A DNA stretch of 39,633 bases from Hallerella sp963660435 (GTDB lineage Bacteria > Fibrobacterota > Fibrobacteria > Fibrobacterales > Fibrobacteraceae), in NCBI GenBank assembly GCA_963660435.1, contig CAVKYI010000016.1:1-39633 (forward strand), given 5' to 3'. This document shows, one piece after another, positions 31,598 through 39,633 of the stretch. The translations under genes and the position numbers were made by a program. The notes under the pieces are model-generated. The model saw only the letters and a list, made by a program, of their open reading frames with translations, did no database searches and had not been told where the DNA came from. Each line of letters starts with the position of its first letter. Position 1 is the stretch's first letter.

Positions 31598-32506
31598 ATG
31601 AAAAAGAATACCAGTTTATATCTCGCCGTCGGACTAGTCGTCTTGCTGTCCCTCATCATCCTGGTCTTTGGGCTGTTCTTTCTGAACGACAAGGATCCAC
31701 GCGAAGTTTTCGATACCTACTGCCTGCGATTTCCGCAAGTGAGCACGTTGACACTCGACGATCCGGTAAAAATCAATGGCGTCAAGCTCGGAAAGGTCGA
31801 AAACATCTACCTTTCGGGAAACCGCGTATTGGTCATCGTCCGAATCCGGAACGACGTGAAGATTCCCTTCGGTTCCGAAATCCGGGTGCAGAACATCGGC
31901 ATCATGGGAGAGCGCCAAATCGGAATCATCCTGCACGACTCCACGGCGCACTACGCTCCGGGCGACACGATCGACGGCCAATTCGACGCGGGAATCGCAG
32001 AGGCTCTGGGCCTTGCCGGCGAAATCATCGATTCGACAAAGGTTCTCATCACGTCTGTCCACCAGGTGATGGATTCCACAATCGCAAACCCCGAATTTCG
32101 AAAGCAGTTCAAGACGATGATGGACAAGGCGGAAAGCCTGGAAGACAGACTTTCGAAAATGCTCGCCAACGCGGATCCGCAGATTAGAAAGAGCCTGGAC
32201 AATCTCAACTCGGCGACTACCAAGGTAAACGCTTTGCTCGACACGACGTCCGCTCCCATCGGAGAGCTCCTGTCAGGCGCAAGCGGACTTATGAATGATG
32301 CGGGAAACGTCATCGGGAAGCTGGATTCCGTTACCGATCGCCTCGCGGGCATCACCGGGAAATTGCAAGCGAAGGACAACACGGCGGGGATCCTCCTGAA
32401 CGACCGAAAGCTTCACGACGACTTGGTCAATACGCTACACTCCGCGGACAGTCTCTTCAAAATCATCCTCCAGGACGGTCTCGACGTCAACCTGGACCTC
32501 TTCTAG
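31598..32506 (+). CDS. mlaD: MCE/MlaD family lipid-transport protein
   Basis: This 302-residue protein has one N-terminal membrane anchor (about 7-29) followed by the MCE domain (about 40-120) with VKINGVKLGKVENIYL and GIMGERQIGI. The C-terminal 150 residues are helical and heptad-like, forming the needle or bundle seen in longer MCE proteins. MlaD hexamers bind phospholipids and sit on the MlaE permease. Here mlaE lies about 13 kb away on the other strand (17805-18578). No ribosome site is seen; the ATG at 31598 is preferred over an upstream TTG. It follows trmH by 18 bases. Confidence 0.9.
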   Translation: MKKNTSLYLAVGLVVLLSLIILVFGLFFLNDKDPREVFDTYCLRFPQVSTLTLDDPVKINGVKLGKVENIYLSGNRVLVIVRIRNDVKIPFGSEIRVQNIGIMGERQIGIILHDSTAHYAPGDTIDGQFDAGIAEALGLAGEIIDSTKVLITSVHQVMDSTIANPEFRKQFKTMMDKAESLEDRLSKMLANADPQIRKSLDNLNSATTKVNALLDTTSAPIGELLSGASGLMNDAGNVIGKLDSVTDRLAGITGKLQAKDNTAGILLNDRKLHDDLVNTLHSADSLFKIILQDGLDVNLDLF

Positions 32507-32523
32507 CCTTATCGGGTAATCCT

Positions 32524-32799
32524 ATGCAAAGCAGAGAAATCGTTGTCACAAACAAGCTCGGCGTACATGCGCGACCGGCGGGAATGATTGTGGATATCAC
32601 AGGAAAATCCAAAAGCGACATTACCTTGGAATACGAAGGAAACAAGGTAAACGCCAAGAGCATTCTCAACGTGATGATGCTCGCCATCACGCCGGGTTCC
32701 ACAGTAAAGTTCATCGCAAGCGGCGAAGACGAAGAACAGGTTCTCGACCAGCTCGAACAACTTTTCCGCGAAAATTTCTATGAAGACCAAAACGGCTGA
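32524..32799 (+). CDS. ptsH: Phosphocarrier protein HPr
   Basis: This 91-residue HPr carries phosphate from Enzyme I. The active-site His15 lies in NKLGVHARPAG, and Ser46 in NAKSILNVM is the position phosphorylated by HPr kinase in bacteria that have one. The family length is normal. The last 20 bases overlap ptsI. The gene follows mlaD by 17 bases. No EII permease is seen in the window, so a regulatory or nitrogen-type phosphorelay is possible. Confidence 0.96.
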   Translation: MQSREIVVTNKLGVHARPAGMIVDITGKSKSDITLEYEGNKVNAKSILNVMMLAITPGSTVKFIASGEDEEQVLDQLEQLFRENFYEDQNG

Positions 32800-34603
32800 G
32801 AAACAGAAAATCCGCACAGTCCTTGTCGGAGTGGCCGCTTCTCCCGGTTACGCCTACGGACACGTTCGAAAGATCGAAAGCAGAAAGTTTTCGCTGGATT
32901 CTTCCGCGCTTCCGGAAAGCGCCCTCGCCGCAGAAGAAGAGCGGTTTGTCAAGGCGGTCGAAACGACCTCGAAGGAAATCGAGGAACTGAAGAAGGTGAC
33001 GACGGAACGGCTCGGGGAAAGCGAAAGCCGAATTTTCGATTCCCACCTGATGATGCTCAAGGACGCCATGCTGCTCGCGCCTATCGTTTCGAGCATCCGC
33101 AAGGAAGCCCACAACGCACGCTGGGCAGTTCACAGCACGCTTTCCGCCCTGATCACGCAGTTCGAAAACAGCAAGAGCGAAATCATGCGGGAACGCTCCT
33201 CGGACTTGAAGGAGCTTTACAACCGGCTGCTTTCCGCGCTTGACGAAACAGCCCCCAAACGCGCCGAAAGGAAATCGTCGGGCCCCGCCATCATCATTTC
33301 GCACGAACTCACGCCGGGCATGTTGATGTCCATCGAGAAGGACGAGGTTCTCGGATTCGCCACGGATATCGGCGGACGGACAAGCCACATTTCGATCCTC
33401 GCCCGGGCGATGCAGCTTCCGGCCGTTTCCGGCCTGCGAAACATTTCCCTGCTCATCGAAGAAGACGATTCGCTCTTCATCGACGGTACGGGCGGAATGG
33501 TCATCATCAATCCTAACGAAGACGACCTGAACCGCTTCAAGGAAAAGCTCGCCGTTTACAACAAGCAGAAGCAGGAACTTTTCACGATGCGGCAGCTCGA
33601 GCCGATGACGCTCGACGGCAAGTACATCACGCTCCAGGCGAACATCGAGCTTCCCATCGAATCGGAATCCGTCCTAGATTTCGGGGCGACGGGAATCGGG
33701 CTCTACCGTTCGGAATTTCTCTTCTTTCGGAAGGGAACGCCAACATGCGAAGAACAGGCTGCGGCCTATGCGCACATCCTGAAGCGGCTCGATCCGTATC
33801 CTGTCGTCATCAGAACGCTCGACGCCGGCGGAGACAAGCTCGTGTCGGACATTTCGGCGACGGACGAAGCGAACCCGTTCATGGGATGGCGTTCCATCCG
33901 CGTGTGCCTTTCCCGCAAGGACCTTTTCAAGGAACAGTTGCGCGCCCTTCTTCTTGCCAGCCGATCGGGACACTTGCGCATCATGTTTCCCATGATCAGC
34001 AGCGTAAACGAACTGCGCGAAGCGAAGAAGCTTTACCAGGAATGCCGGACCCAGCTTCTCAACGAAGGCTACACCCTGCCAGAAGTGAAAATCGGCTGCA
34101 TGATCGAAGTTCCCGCCGCCGTCATGATGGTCGATGTTCTCGCCAAGGAAGTCGATTTCTTCAGCATCGGAACAAACGACCTCATCCAGTTCACGCTCGC
34201 CGTTGACCGTACAAACGAACTCATCGCGAACCTGTTCGAGCCGCACCATCCCGCGGTTCTCAACATGATAGACAGGACCGTCCGGGCCGCCCACCACGAG
34301 GGGATTCCCGTATGCGTCTGCGGAGAAATGAGTTCGGACCCGCTATCGACTCTTGTCCTTGTCGGCCTAGGTGTCGATGAGCTGTCCATGACGCCCTGGA
34401 GCATTATGGAATGCAAGAAGATCATCCGCTCCGTGAATTACGAGGACGTCAAGGCGACCGCGCGGACTGTTCTCAAGATGGACACGGCGGCAAGCGTCAA
34501 TCGCTACCTTCGGCAGAAATACCTGCAGATGATCATCGACCTTGGAATTTCGAGTTTCATCACGTCGCACGATGTCAAGAATCCGCTGGATAAAGATGCT
34601 TAA
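32780..34603 (+). CDS. ptsI: PTS Enzyme I (phosphoenolpyruvate-protein phosphotransferase)
   Basis: This 607-residue Enzyme I passes phosphate from PEP to HPr. The N-terminal HPr-binding helices lead to the phosphorylated His203 in GGRTSHISILAR. The PEP-binding barrel shows GIGLYRSEFLFF, GGDKLV, RSIRVCLS, SIGTNDLIQFTLAVDR and CVCGEMSSDP with the active-site Cys. There is no N-terminal GAF domain, so it is EI rather than PtsP. It overlaps ptsH by 20 bases and slt by eight. The absence of EII genes nearby leaves its phosphate acceptors open. Confidence 0.96.
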   Translation: MKTKTAEKQKIRTVLVGVAASPGYAYGHVRKIESRKFSLDSSALPESALAAEEERFVKAVETTSKEIEELKKVTTERLGESESRIFDSHLMMLKDAMLLAPIVSSIRKEAHNARWAVHSTLSALITQFENSKSEIMRERSSDLKELYNRLLSALDETAPKRAERKSSGPAIIISHELTPGMLMSIEKDEVLGFATDIGGRTSHISILARAMQLPAVSGLRNISLLIEEDDSLFIDGTGGMVIINPNEDDLNRFKEKLAVYNKQKQELFTMRQLEPMTLDGKYITLQANIELPIESESVLDFGATGIGLYRSEFLFFRKGTPTCEEQAAAYAHILKRLDPYPVVIRTLDAGGDKLVSDISATDEANPFMGWRSIRVCLSRKDLFKEQLRALLLASRSGHLRIMFPMISSVNELREAKKLYQECRTQLLNEGYTLPEVKIGCMIEVPAAVMMVDVLAKEVDFFSIGTNDLIQFTLAVDRTNELIANLFEPHHPAVLNMIDRTVRAAHHEGIPVCVCGEMSSDPLSTLVLVGLGVDELSMTPWSIMECKKIIRSVNYEDVKATARTVLKMDTAASVNRYLRQKYLQMIIDLGISSFITSHDVKNPLDKDA

Positions 34604-36842
34604 ACGAATTTTCCTTCTTGCGCTTTTCGTCTGCACGGCGCTCCATGCGGAAGAAAGCTCTTCCCGGGAAGAGCAGGTTTCCGGTTTCGAATTCCAGAAC
34701 AAGGTAATCCGCTTCAATCGCAGCCAAAAGAATTGCGATACGCTGCCCGAAAGTCTCGAAAAGGATTTCTCCTGTGCCGCGGCTTCCTACTACCGTGGCG
34801 ATTTCGCCAAGTCCCTTTCCGCATACCGAGAACTCGTCGGCAGGGACACGGGAATCGACAAGAGCATTCTCTCCCGAATCGCCCGCTCGGAATTCGAAGA
34901 ACGGCAATACGAAAAGGCGAAAAGGACCATCGACGATGGCGACCGCAGATTTTTGAATTCCCCGGACTGGAAGGAATTTGCCGACCGTATCCGGCTAGAC
35001 CTTGCACTAGAAGATCCAAAGATAAAGCCAAAGACGAAAGCGGACTCGATCGATGCCTTTCTAAAAATCTACGGAGACGATCCGCGGGAACCGAAACTGC
35101 GCTACAGGAAAGGCGTCTTGCTCGAACAGGCGCGGCAATTCAAGGCCGCAAAGAAAGCCTATCTCTACGTCATTGCGCACCCTTCGGAATATGGAGACGC
35201 CGCCTGGGAAGCTCTCCGGCGGATTCGGGAACATTCTCCCGCCGAAACCCTGGACGAAAAGGTCACGTATGCGGATCGTCTATGCAGCAAGGGCTTTCAC
35301 AGGGAATGTTCCGTCCTGATCGATTCCATCTTTGCGTTGGACGCGTCAAAGGCCCCCGCGAAGGACTCCTCGAAAAAGCCCGAGCTTAAAACAGCGGAAG
35401 ATTCGATTATCTGGAAGCTTCCACCGAGCACGCTACCCTTAAAGACAAGAATTTCCCTCTGGGAAAAACGCGCCTCCGCCTACAAGAGCCTGAAGAACGA
35501 CTCGCTCGCCATCGAGTCTTACCGTTTTCTCGTCGATAGCGTCGAAGCGCGCGCCGCGTGGCTGCAATCCCTTGTCCGTCTATACCGCGCAAACAAGATG
35601 GGCAGGCAGGCAAGCCAGATAGATTCGCTTTTCCAGGAAAAATTTCGATACACGCTCCAGAACGCCAACAATATCTGGGTCCGCGCCTTCGAATTCGAAC
35701 AGAAGGAAATGTATGCGGAAGCCATCGCGAGCTACGATTCCCTGAACAACCCGAAATTCAAGCAAAGCAACAAGAAAAAATGGGCGGAATTTCGAATCGC
35801 GCTATGCCATTACAAGCAAAAGGCTATCGACTCCGCAATCGTTCACTTTCAAAAGGCGAAAGGCGAAGACTATCTGTGGAGTTCGAGCGGCGCGCGCATG
35901 TTCCTCGGCGACATTTTCCTTTCCCAAGGGAAGCGCGAAGAGGCGAAGGCGGCCTATCTCGACTGCATCCGCGATTTTCCGGTCGGCTACTATGCGCATC
36001 GGTCGCGCATCAAGCTGGCGGAAAGCGGTCTTCTGGATTCCGCATCCGTCCCATGGCTCGCTCCGCAGGACATGTCCGATTCCGCCACGATGCGCTGGAT
36101 TCAAACGGTTCAGGGCGGACGTTCCGACACTTCGCATAGCGAAGCCCGCTACCAAAGGGTCAAGCGACTTCTGGATCTGGGATTTGCCGAAGAAGCCTAC
36201 GACATTTTCTATTTCGCCAAGAAGAAGAACAAGTCTCGCCTGGATTTTCTCTACAGCTACGCATCGCTATTTCTCGCCTACGACGAACTCATCCAGGGAT
36301 ACGCCCTGGCCCGGACATTCCAGAACACCATTCCCCGCAGATATCTCGGCGACGCGCCCCGAAACGTGATGAAGGTTCTCTACCCGATGCCGTTCAAGGA
36401 CAAAGTCTTTGCCTCCGCGGATTCCACGATCGATCCGTATTTCGTGTATAGCGTCATGCGACAGGAATCAACGTTCAACTATCTGATCACTAGCCCGGCA
36501 AACGCCTGCGGACTTTTGCAAATCATTCCTCCTACGGCAAAGACTCTCGCGAAGCGGGAAGGCATTTCGCCATTTTCGCAGAACCTTCTCTACAATCCCT
36601 ACATGAACATTCGTCTGGGAATTCGCTATTTAAAAGATCTCCTCGTCACGTACGAAAACGATCCGATGTATGTTCTTGCGAACTACAACGCGGGACCCAA
36701 GCCGGCAAAGCGTTGGCAAGCCGAGGGCAAGGATCTTCCGTGGGATCTGCGCGCCGAGGAAATCAGCTACTGGGAAACCCGCGACTACGTGAAGCGCGTT
36801 CTTGGAAACTACTGGGTCTATACGGAAGTCTGGAATCGCTAG
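34596..36842 (+). CDS. slt: Soluble lytic transglycosylase (GH23, Slt70-like)
   Basis: This 748-residue secreted muramidase has a signal peptide (about 1-18) and a long TPR-like helical superhelix (30-590). A C-terminal GH23 catalytic domain carries Glu624 in YSVMRQESTFN, followed by ACGLLQIIPPTAK and ANYNAGP. It cleaves the glycan backbone to 1,6-anhydro-muropeptides. Length and layout match the Slt70 donut. The ATG at 34596 overlaps the ptsI stop by eight bases and starts the signal peptide. It is followed without a gap by the EamA gene. Confidence 0.95.
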   Translation: MLKRIFLLALFVCTALHAEESSSREEQVSGFEFQNKVIRFNRSQKNCDTLPESLEKDFSCAAASYYRGDFAKSLSAYRELVGRDTGIDKSILSRIARSEFEERQYEKAKRTIDDGDRRFLNSPDWKEFADRIRLDLALEDPKIKPKTKADSIDAFLKIYGDDPREPKLRYRKGVLLEQARQFKAAKKAYLYVIAHPSEYGDAAWEALRRIREHSPAETLDEKVTYADRLCSKGFHRECSVLIDSIFALDASKAPAKDSSKKPELKTAEDSIIWKLPPSTLPLKTRISLWEKRASAYKSLKNDSLAIESYRFLVDSVEARAAWLQSLVRLYRANKMGRQASQIDSLFQEKFRYTLQNANNIWVRAFEFEQKEMYAEAIASYDSLNNPKFKQSNKKKWAEFRIALCHYKQKAIDSAIVHFQKAKGEDYLWSSSGARMFLGDIFLSQGKREEAKAAYLDCIRDFPVGYYAHRSRIKLAESGLLDSASVPWLAPQDMSDSATMRWIQTVQGGRSDTSHSEARYQRVKRLLDLGFAEEAYDIFYFAKKKNKSRLDFLYSYASLFLAYDELIQGYALARTFQNTIPRRYLGDAPRNVMKVLYPMPFKDKVFASADSTIDPYFVYSVMRQESTFNYLITSPANACGLLQIIPPTAKTLAKREGISPFSQNLLYNPYMNIRLGIRYLKDLLVTYENDPMYVLANYNAGPKPAKRWQAEGKDLPWDLRAEEISYWETRDYVKRVLGNYWVYTEVWNR

Positions 36843-37712
36843 ATGCTCTTCTTCGTTCTCACCCTTTCCGCCGCCGTCTGCTTTGCATTCGGAAACATCC
36901 TTTCGAAATCGGGCGTGGTATCTTCCGGGAAAAAAGCGGACATCCATCACCCGATCCGCTTTATCGCGGGATTTCTCGCCTCCAAGCGCTGGTGGACGGG
37001 ATTTTCCCTTTCCGCCATCGGAAATATCGGGAACTACACGGCGATGGCGCTCTACAACTTGAGCCTCGTCAAACCGATTTCCGCGCTGAATCCCGTTCTC
37101 ACGGCCTTTTTCGGCCGCATTTTCCTAAAGGAACCCATCAACCGGAGAATCGTCTGCGCAATCGTCTGCGTGCTATGCGGGCTTCTCTTTGCCGCGTTCG
37201 AAATCGACGAAGCCGCCGGGACTCAAAACGTTTTCGCTCTTTGGGTTTTCCTCGGATGCGCGGCGCTTTTTGCTTTCGCGAACTATGCCGTCTTTCGCAG
37301 AAACGAAGTCAGCGATTCGCTCGTAATGGGAATCTGCTACGGACTTTCCGACGTTCTCTACAAAAGCATCGCCATAGACGCAACGGAAAAGGGCATCGAT
37401 CTTTCGTGGAACGAACTTTTGTTCTGGGCATCCGATGTGCGGCTTTACGCATTCTTCGTCGTTTACATCACCGCATTCGTCTTTACGCAGGTCGCCTTTT
37501 CGCGAGGACGCGCCCTTTTCGTAATTCCTTTCAGCGCGGCAATCGGAGCGGTCGTTCCCATTCTCGCCGGAGCGATCGTTTTTGCGGAACCGTTTCCGCC
37601 GGCAAAGATAGCGAGCGTCATTCTCGTCGTTGCGGGGTCGAGCCTTTTTATCGCAAGCCCACGCCAGGTCCTTCAAAAAACACTCCAGAGGAAGTCACAT
37701 GCAGGCAAATGA
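36843..37712 (+). CDS. EamA/DMT superfamily transporter
   Basis: This 289-residue protein has about ten membrane segments in two EamA-like repeats. The first shows ALYNLSLVKPISALNPVLTAFFGRIFLKEP and the second GRALFVIPFSAAIGAVVPILAGAIVFAEP (each abbreviated by its ends: NPVLTAFFGRIFLKEP and IGAVVPILAG). DMT carriers export or exchange metabolites such as amino acids or nucleosides; the substrate is unknown. The ATG immediately follows the slt stop and its own stop lies 14 bases inside prmA, so translation is coupled on both sides. Confidence 0.85.
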   Translation: MLFFVLTLSAAVCFAFGNILSKSGVVSSGKKADIHHPIRFIAGFLASKRWWTGFSLSAIGNIGNYTAMALYNLSLVKPISALNPVLTAFFGRIFLKEPINRRIVCAIVCVLCGLLFAAFEIDEAAGTQNVFALWVFLGCAALFAFANYAVFRRNEVSDSLVMGICYGLSDVLYKSIAIDATEKGIDLSWNELLFWASDVRLYAFFVVYITAFVFTQVAFSRGRALFVIPFSAAIGAVVPILAGAIVFAEPFPPAKIASVILVVAGSSLFIASPRQVLQKTLQRKSHAGK

Positions 37713-38553
37713 AGTTTGGTACAAGGCGACAGGCCATTGCAAATCGTCCGAATACGATCTGGCGACGCTGTACTTGATGGAAGCGGGCGTCGGCGCCCTG
37801 GAAGAACTCGAAAGTTCGAACGCCGACCGAACCGACTTTTGCTTCTATACCGACTCCGCGGAAAAGCGCGCCGAAATAGTTTCCCGGTTCCCCGAATATT
37901 CCTTTTCCCTCGAAGATGAAGCGGCGAGGGATTGGGACCGCTGGTGGAAGGACCGCGCAACGCCCGTACACGTTTCGAAACGGCTGTGGGTGCGCCCGCC
38001 CTGGGTAGATTTTACGCCAAAGGAAAGCGACGCCATTCTGCTTGTACTCGAAGCGAAAAGCGCCTTTGGAACCGGAGACCATGCGACGACCTCTCTTATC
38101 TCCGGGATGATCGAACGGCAGAATCTAGCGGGCAAGACCTTTCTCGACATCGGAACGGGAACGGGAATTCTCTCGATGCTTGCCGACAGACTCGGCGCAA
38201 GGCTTGCCATCGGAACGGAAATCGACAGGCTCGCACTCCCCTGCATCGCCGAAAACTTTGAAAGAAACCAAACGCGAAACGCCCACGCGGTCTTTGGATT
38301 TTTGGGCGTGTTTAACGAAAGCGCCCGATTCGACTATATCGTGTGCAACATGATCCGGACGGAATTCTGGCCCATGCGCCATGATGTCAAAAGGCTTCTC
38401 GATTCAAACGGAACGTTTATTCTGACCGGGCAGCTCACCAGCGAAAAGAACTATGTCCTCGACTGGTTCGCAAAGTGCAAGTTCGAAGTCGTTTCGGAAG
38501 AGACCCGCGACGAATGGTGGTGCGTCGAAGCGAAGAGAAAGCAGGTTCAGTGA
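37699..38553 (+). CDS. prmA: Ribosomal protein L11 methyltransferase-like (PrmA)
   Basis: This 284-residue SAM-dependent methyltransferase resembles PrmA. It has an N-terminal substrate domain ending in WKDRATPVHVSKRLWVRPPW, then FGTGDHATT (123-131, typical of PrmA) and the SAM motif DIGTGTGIL (150-158). The family's N-(I/L)-L-A-(N/D)-P-L motif is replaced by NMIRTEFWPM, so substrate contacts may differ. PrmA methylates L11 at lysines and the N-terminus. The ATG at 37699 has AGAGGAAG upstream and lies inside the EamA gene. It ends one base before hemE. Confidence 0.85.
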   Translation: MQANEVWYKATGHCKSSEYDLATLYLMEAGVGALEELESSNADRTDFCFYTDSAEKRAEIVSRFPEYSFSLEDEAARDWDRWWKDRATPVHVSKRLWVRPPWVDFTPKESDAILLVLEAKSAFGTGDHATTSLISGMIERQNLAGKTFLDIGTGTGILSMLADRLGARLAIGTEIDRLALPCIAENFERNQTRNAHAVFGFLGVFNESARFDYIVCNMIRTEFWPMRHDVKRLLDSNGTFILTGQLTSEKNYVLDWFAKCKFEVVSEETRDEWWCVEAKRKQVQ

Positions 38554-38554
38554 A

Positions 38555-39571
38555 ATGGAAACGCTTTTTGTTCGGGCCGCTCGCGGGAAAACGGAAGAGA
38601 AACCTGTCTGGATGATGCGCCAGGCAGGACGTTACCTTCCCGAATACAGGGAATTGCGGAGCCGCTTTCCGGACTTTCTTTCGTTTGTGCGAAATCCGGA
38701 AGCCGCAGCCGAAGCGACGCTGCAACCCGTAAGGCGCTTTGACCTGGACGCGGCGATTCTTTTTAGCGACATTCTCGTGACTCTTCCCTACATGGGGTTC
38801 GACCTGAAGTTTGTTTCGGGGAAAGGTCCGGTCATCGAAAACCCGCTCGTTTCGATTTCCGACACGAAAAGTTTACGCGAAGTCGATTTCGAAAAGCAAC
38901 TGGACTATACGGCAACCGCGCTCCGGCTAGTCCGCAAGAGCCTTTCCGCATCCAAGTCCCTTCTCGGATTTGTAGGCGGGCCACTGACGATAGCCTCTTA
39001 CGCCATCGAGGGCGGAAGTTCCAAGGACCTGCACCGGACCAAGTCTCTTTTTTACAGAGACCCGCAGACGTATAGACTTTTTCTGGAACGCGTGGCGCAT
39101 GTGACGGGCGAATATCTCGCGTTCCAGGCAGACGCCGGCGCGGACGCTCTCGTCATCATGGATTCCTGGGCAGGGCATCTTTCGTTACCGGATTACGAAC
39201 AAATGGCGAAGCCTTTCACGGAAATGGTCATCGCCTCGGTTCGAAAGAAAACGGACGCTCCCATCATCCACTACGCAAACGGGGCCGCGCATCTGGTGCA
39301 AACTTTTGCCGGGCTAGATGCGGATGTCATCGGAGTCGATCATCGCTCGGAACTGAAGGCGCTTTTTGGCAAGTTTCCCAAAAAGGTTTTTCAGGGGAAC
39401 CTCGACCCGGCTCTCCTTTTTGCGTCCCCCGAAAAAATCCGCTTGCATGCAAAGGAAATTCTCGAAGAGGCAAAAGGTCGTCCGCACATTATGAACCTTG
39501 GGCACGGAGTCCTTCCGGATACGCCGCTCGAAGGCGTCCGCGCCTTTATCGACGCGATTCGCGGCGTTTAA
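38555..39571 (+). CDS. hemE: Uroporphyrinogen decarboxylase
   Basis: This 338-residue heme-pathway enzyme decarboxylates four acetates of uroporphyrinogen III to coproporphyrinogen III. It begins with METLFVRAARGKTEEKPVWM (first 20 residues) and the signature MMRQAGRYLPEYR. Other family stretches are DAAILFSDI, GFVGGPLTIASY, DSWAGHLS, and the C-terminal NLGHGVLPDTPLEGV. Start ATG 38555 lies one base after the prmA stop. It is the last gene of the plus-strand run, with a repeat copy ten bases downstream. Other heme genes are not in the window. Confidence 0.97.
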   Translation: METLFVRAARGKTEEKPVWMMRQAGRYLPEYRELRSRFPDFLSFVRNPEAAAEATLQPVRRFDLDAAILFSDILVTLPYMGFDLKFVSGKGPVIENPLVSISDTKSLREVDFEKQLDYTATALRLVRKSLSASKSLLGFVGGPLTIASYAIEGGSSKDLHRTKSLFYRDPQTYRLFLERVAHVTGEYLAFQADAGADALVIMDSWAGHLSLPDYEQMAKPFTEMVIASVRKKTDAPIIHYANGAAHLVQTFAGLDADVIGVDHRSELKALFGKFPKKVFQGNLDPALLFASPEKIRLHAKEILEEAKGRPHIMNLGHGVLPDTPLEGVRAFIDAIRGV

Positions 39572-39580
39572 ATGCCAAAA

Positions 39581-39633
39581 GGTCACCTCTAAAAATTGCT
39601 TTGGTTAAGAAAATTTGAATGAGACCAAGCGAA
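39581..39633. repeat. Repeat copy C, cut by the window edge
   Basis: GGTCACCTCTAAAAATT begins a copy of the element at 5772-5892. From CCTCT (39586) 42 of 48 bases match copy B by eye, including the internal GAGACCAAGC. It starts ten bases after the hemE stop and its right end lies beyond the window. Confidence 0.75.

Noticed and set aside
1..39633. CRISPR array, prophage, toxin-antitoxin, restriction or other defence genes
   Set aside because: I found no regularly spaced repeats, integrase, phage structural genes, or toxin-antitoxin pair; the content is core metabolism and envelope genes.

Overview
The window reads as chromosomal housekeeping DNA of an anaerobic, diderm, succinate-type bacterium. 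A member of the Fibrobacterota (Fibrobacter-like) is my best guess. The hints are a flavodiiron protein, an OadA/5S-type carboxyltransferase, Mla-type outer-membrane lipid transport genes, many lipoproteins including a tiny Ser-rich one, and dense gene packing with ATGA overlaps. The taxon is inferred, not proven. I see no phage, transposase gene, CRISPR array, plasmid function or defence island.

Layout. Bases 1-339 hold no convincing gene. 340-5519 (minus) is an envelope operon: class A penicillin-binding protein, TPR-like lipoprotein, TauE/SafE permease. 5639-5768 is tRNA-Ser(GCT) with its promoter and terminator, followed by a terminal-inverted-repeat element. 5908-9169 (minus) holds a lipoprotein, an unknown protein, RdgB, a PAP2 phosphatase and a histidine phosphatase. 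cysK (plus, 9340-10263) stands alone with its own promoter and terminator. 10469-18578 and on to 20405 (minus) is a long tightly spaced run: S41 protease, MlaE, DciA-like protein, GyrB, polyprenyl synthetase, flavodiiron protein, PcrA-type helicase and a ureohydrolase-like protein. 20552-22147 is a carboxyltransferase without a biotin domain. Then come a 55-residue lipoprotein, HU, and a minus-strand set of AI-2E permease, two related double-anchored membrane proteins and a zinc-ribbon protein.

At 26112/26142 transcription diverges. Everything to the right is on the plus strand: CnoX-like chaperedoxin, an active/inactive M16 peptidase pair, a secreted unknown, TrmH, an MlaD-like MCE protein, HPr and Enzyme I, a lytic transglycosylase, an EamA transporter, PrmA and HemE.

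How the parts fit. Several genes build or remodel the cell envelope: PBP, Slt, PAP2, polyprenyl synthetase, MlaE, MlaD, S41 and M16. Others maintain DNA or nucleotides (GyrB, DciA, PcrA, HU, RdgB) or carry out translation-associated modification (TrmH, PrmA). The most unusual material is (i) a dispersed short repeat with about 17-bp inverted ends (2251-2317, 5772-5892, 39581 to window end), one copy of which is read through as part of a lipoprotein, (ii) a zinc-ribbon plus twin membrane-protein cassette at 24102-26112 that I cannot match to a known system, and (iii) a structured leader in front of the biotin-less carboxyltransferase.
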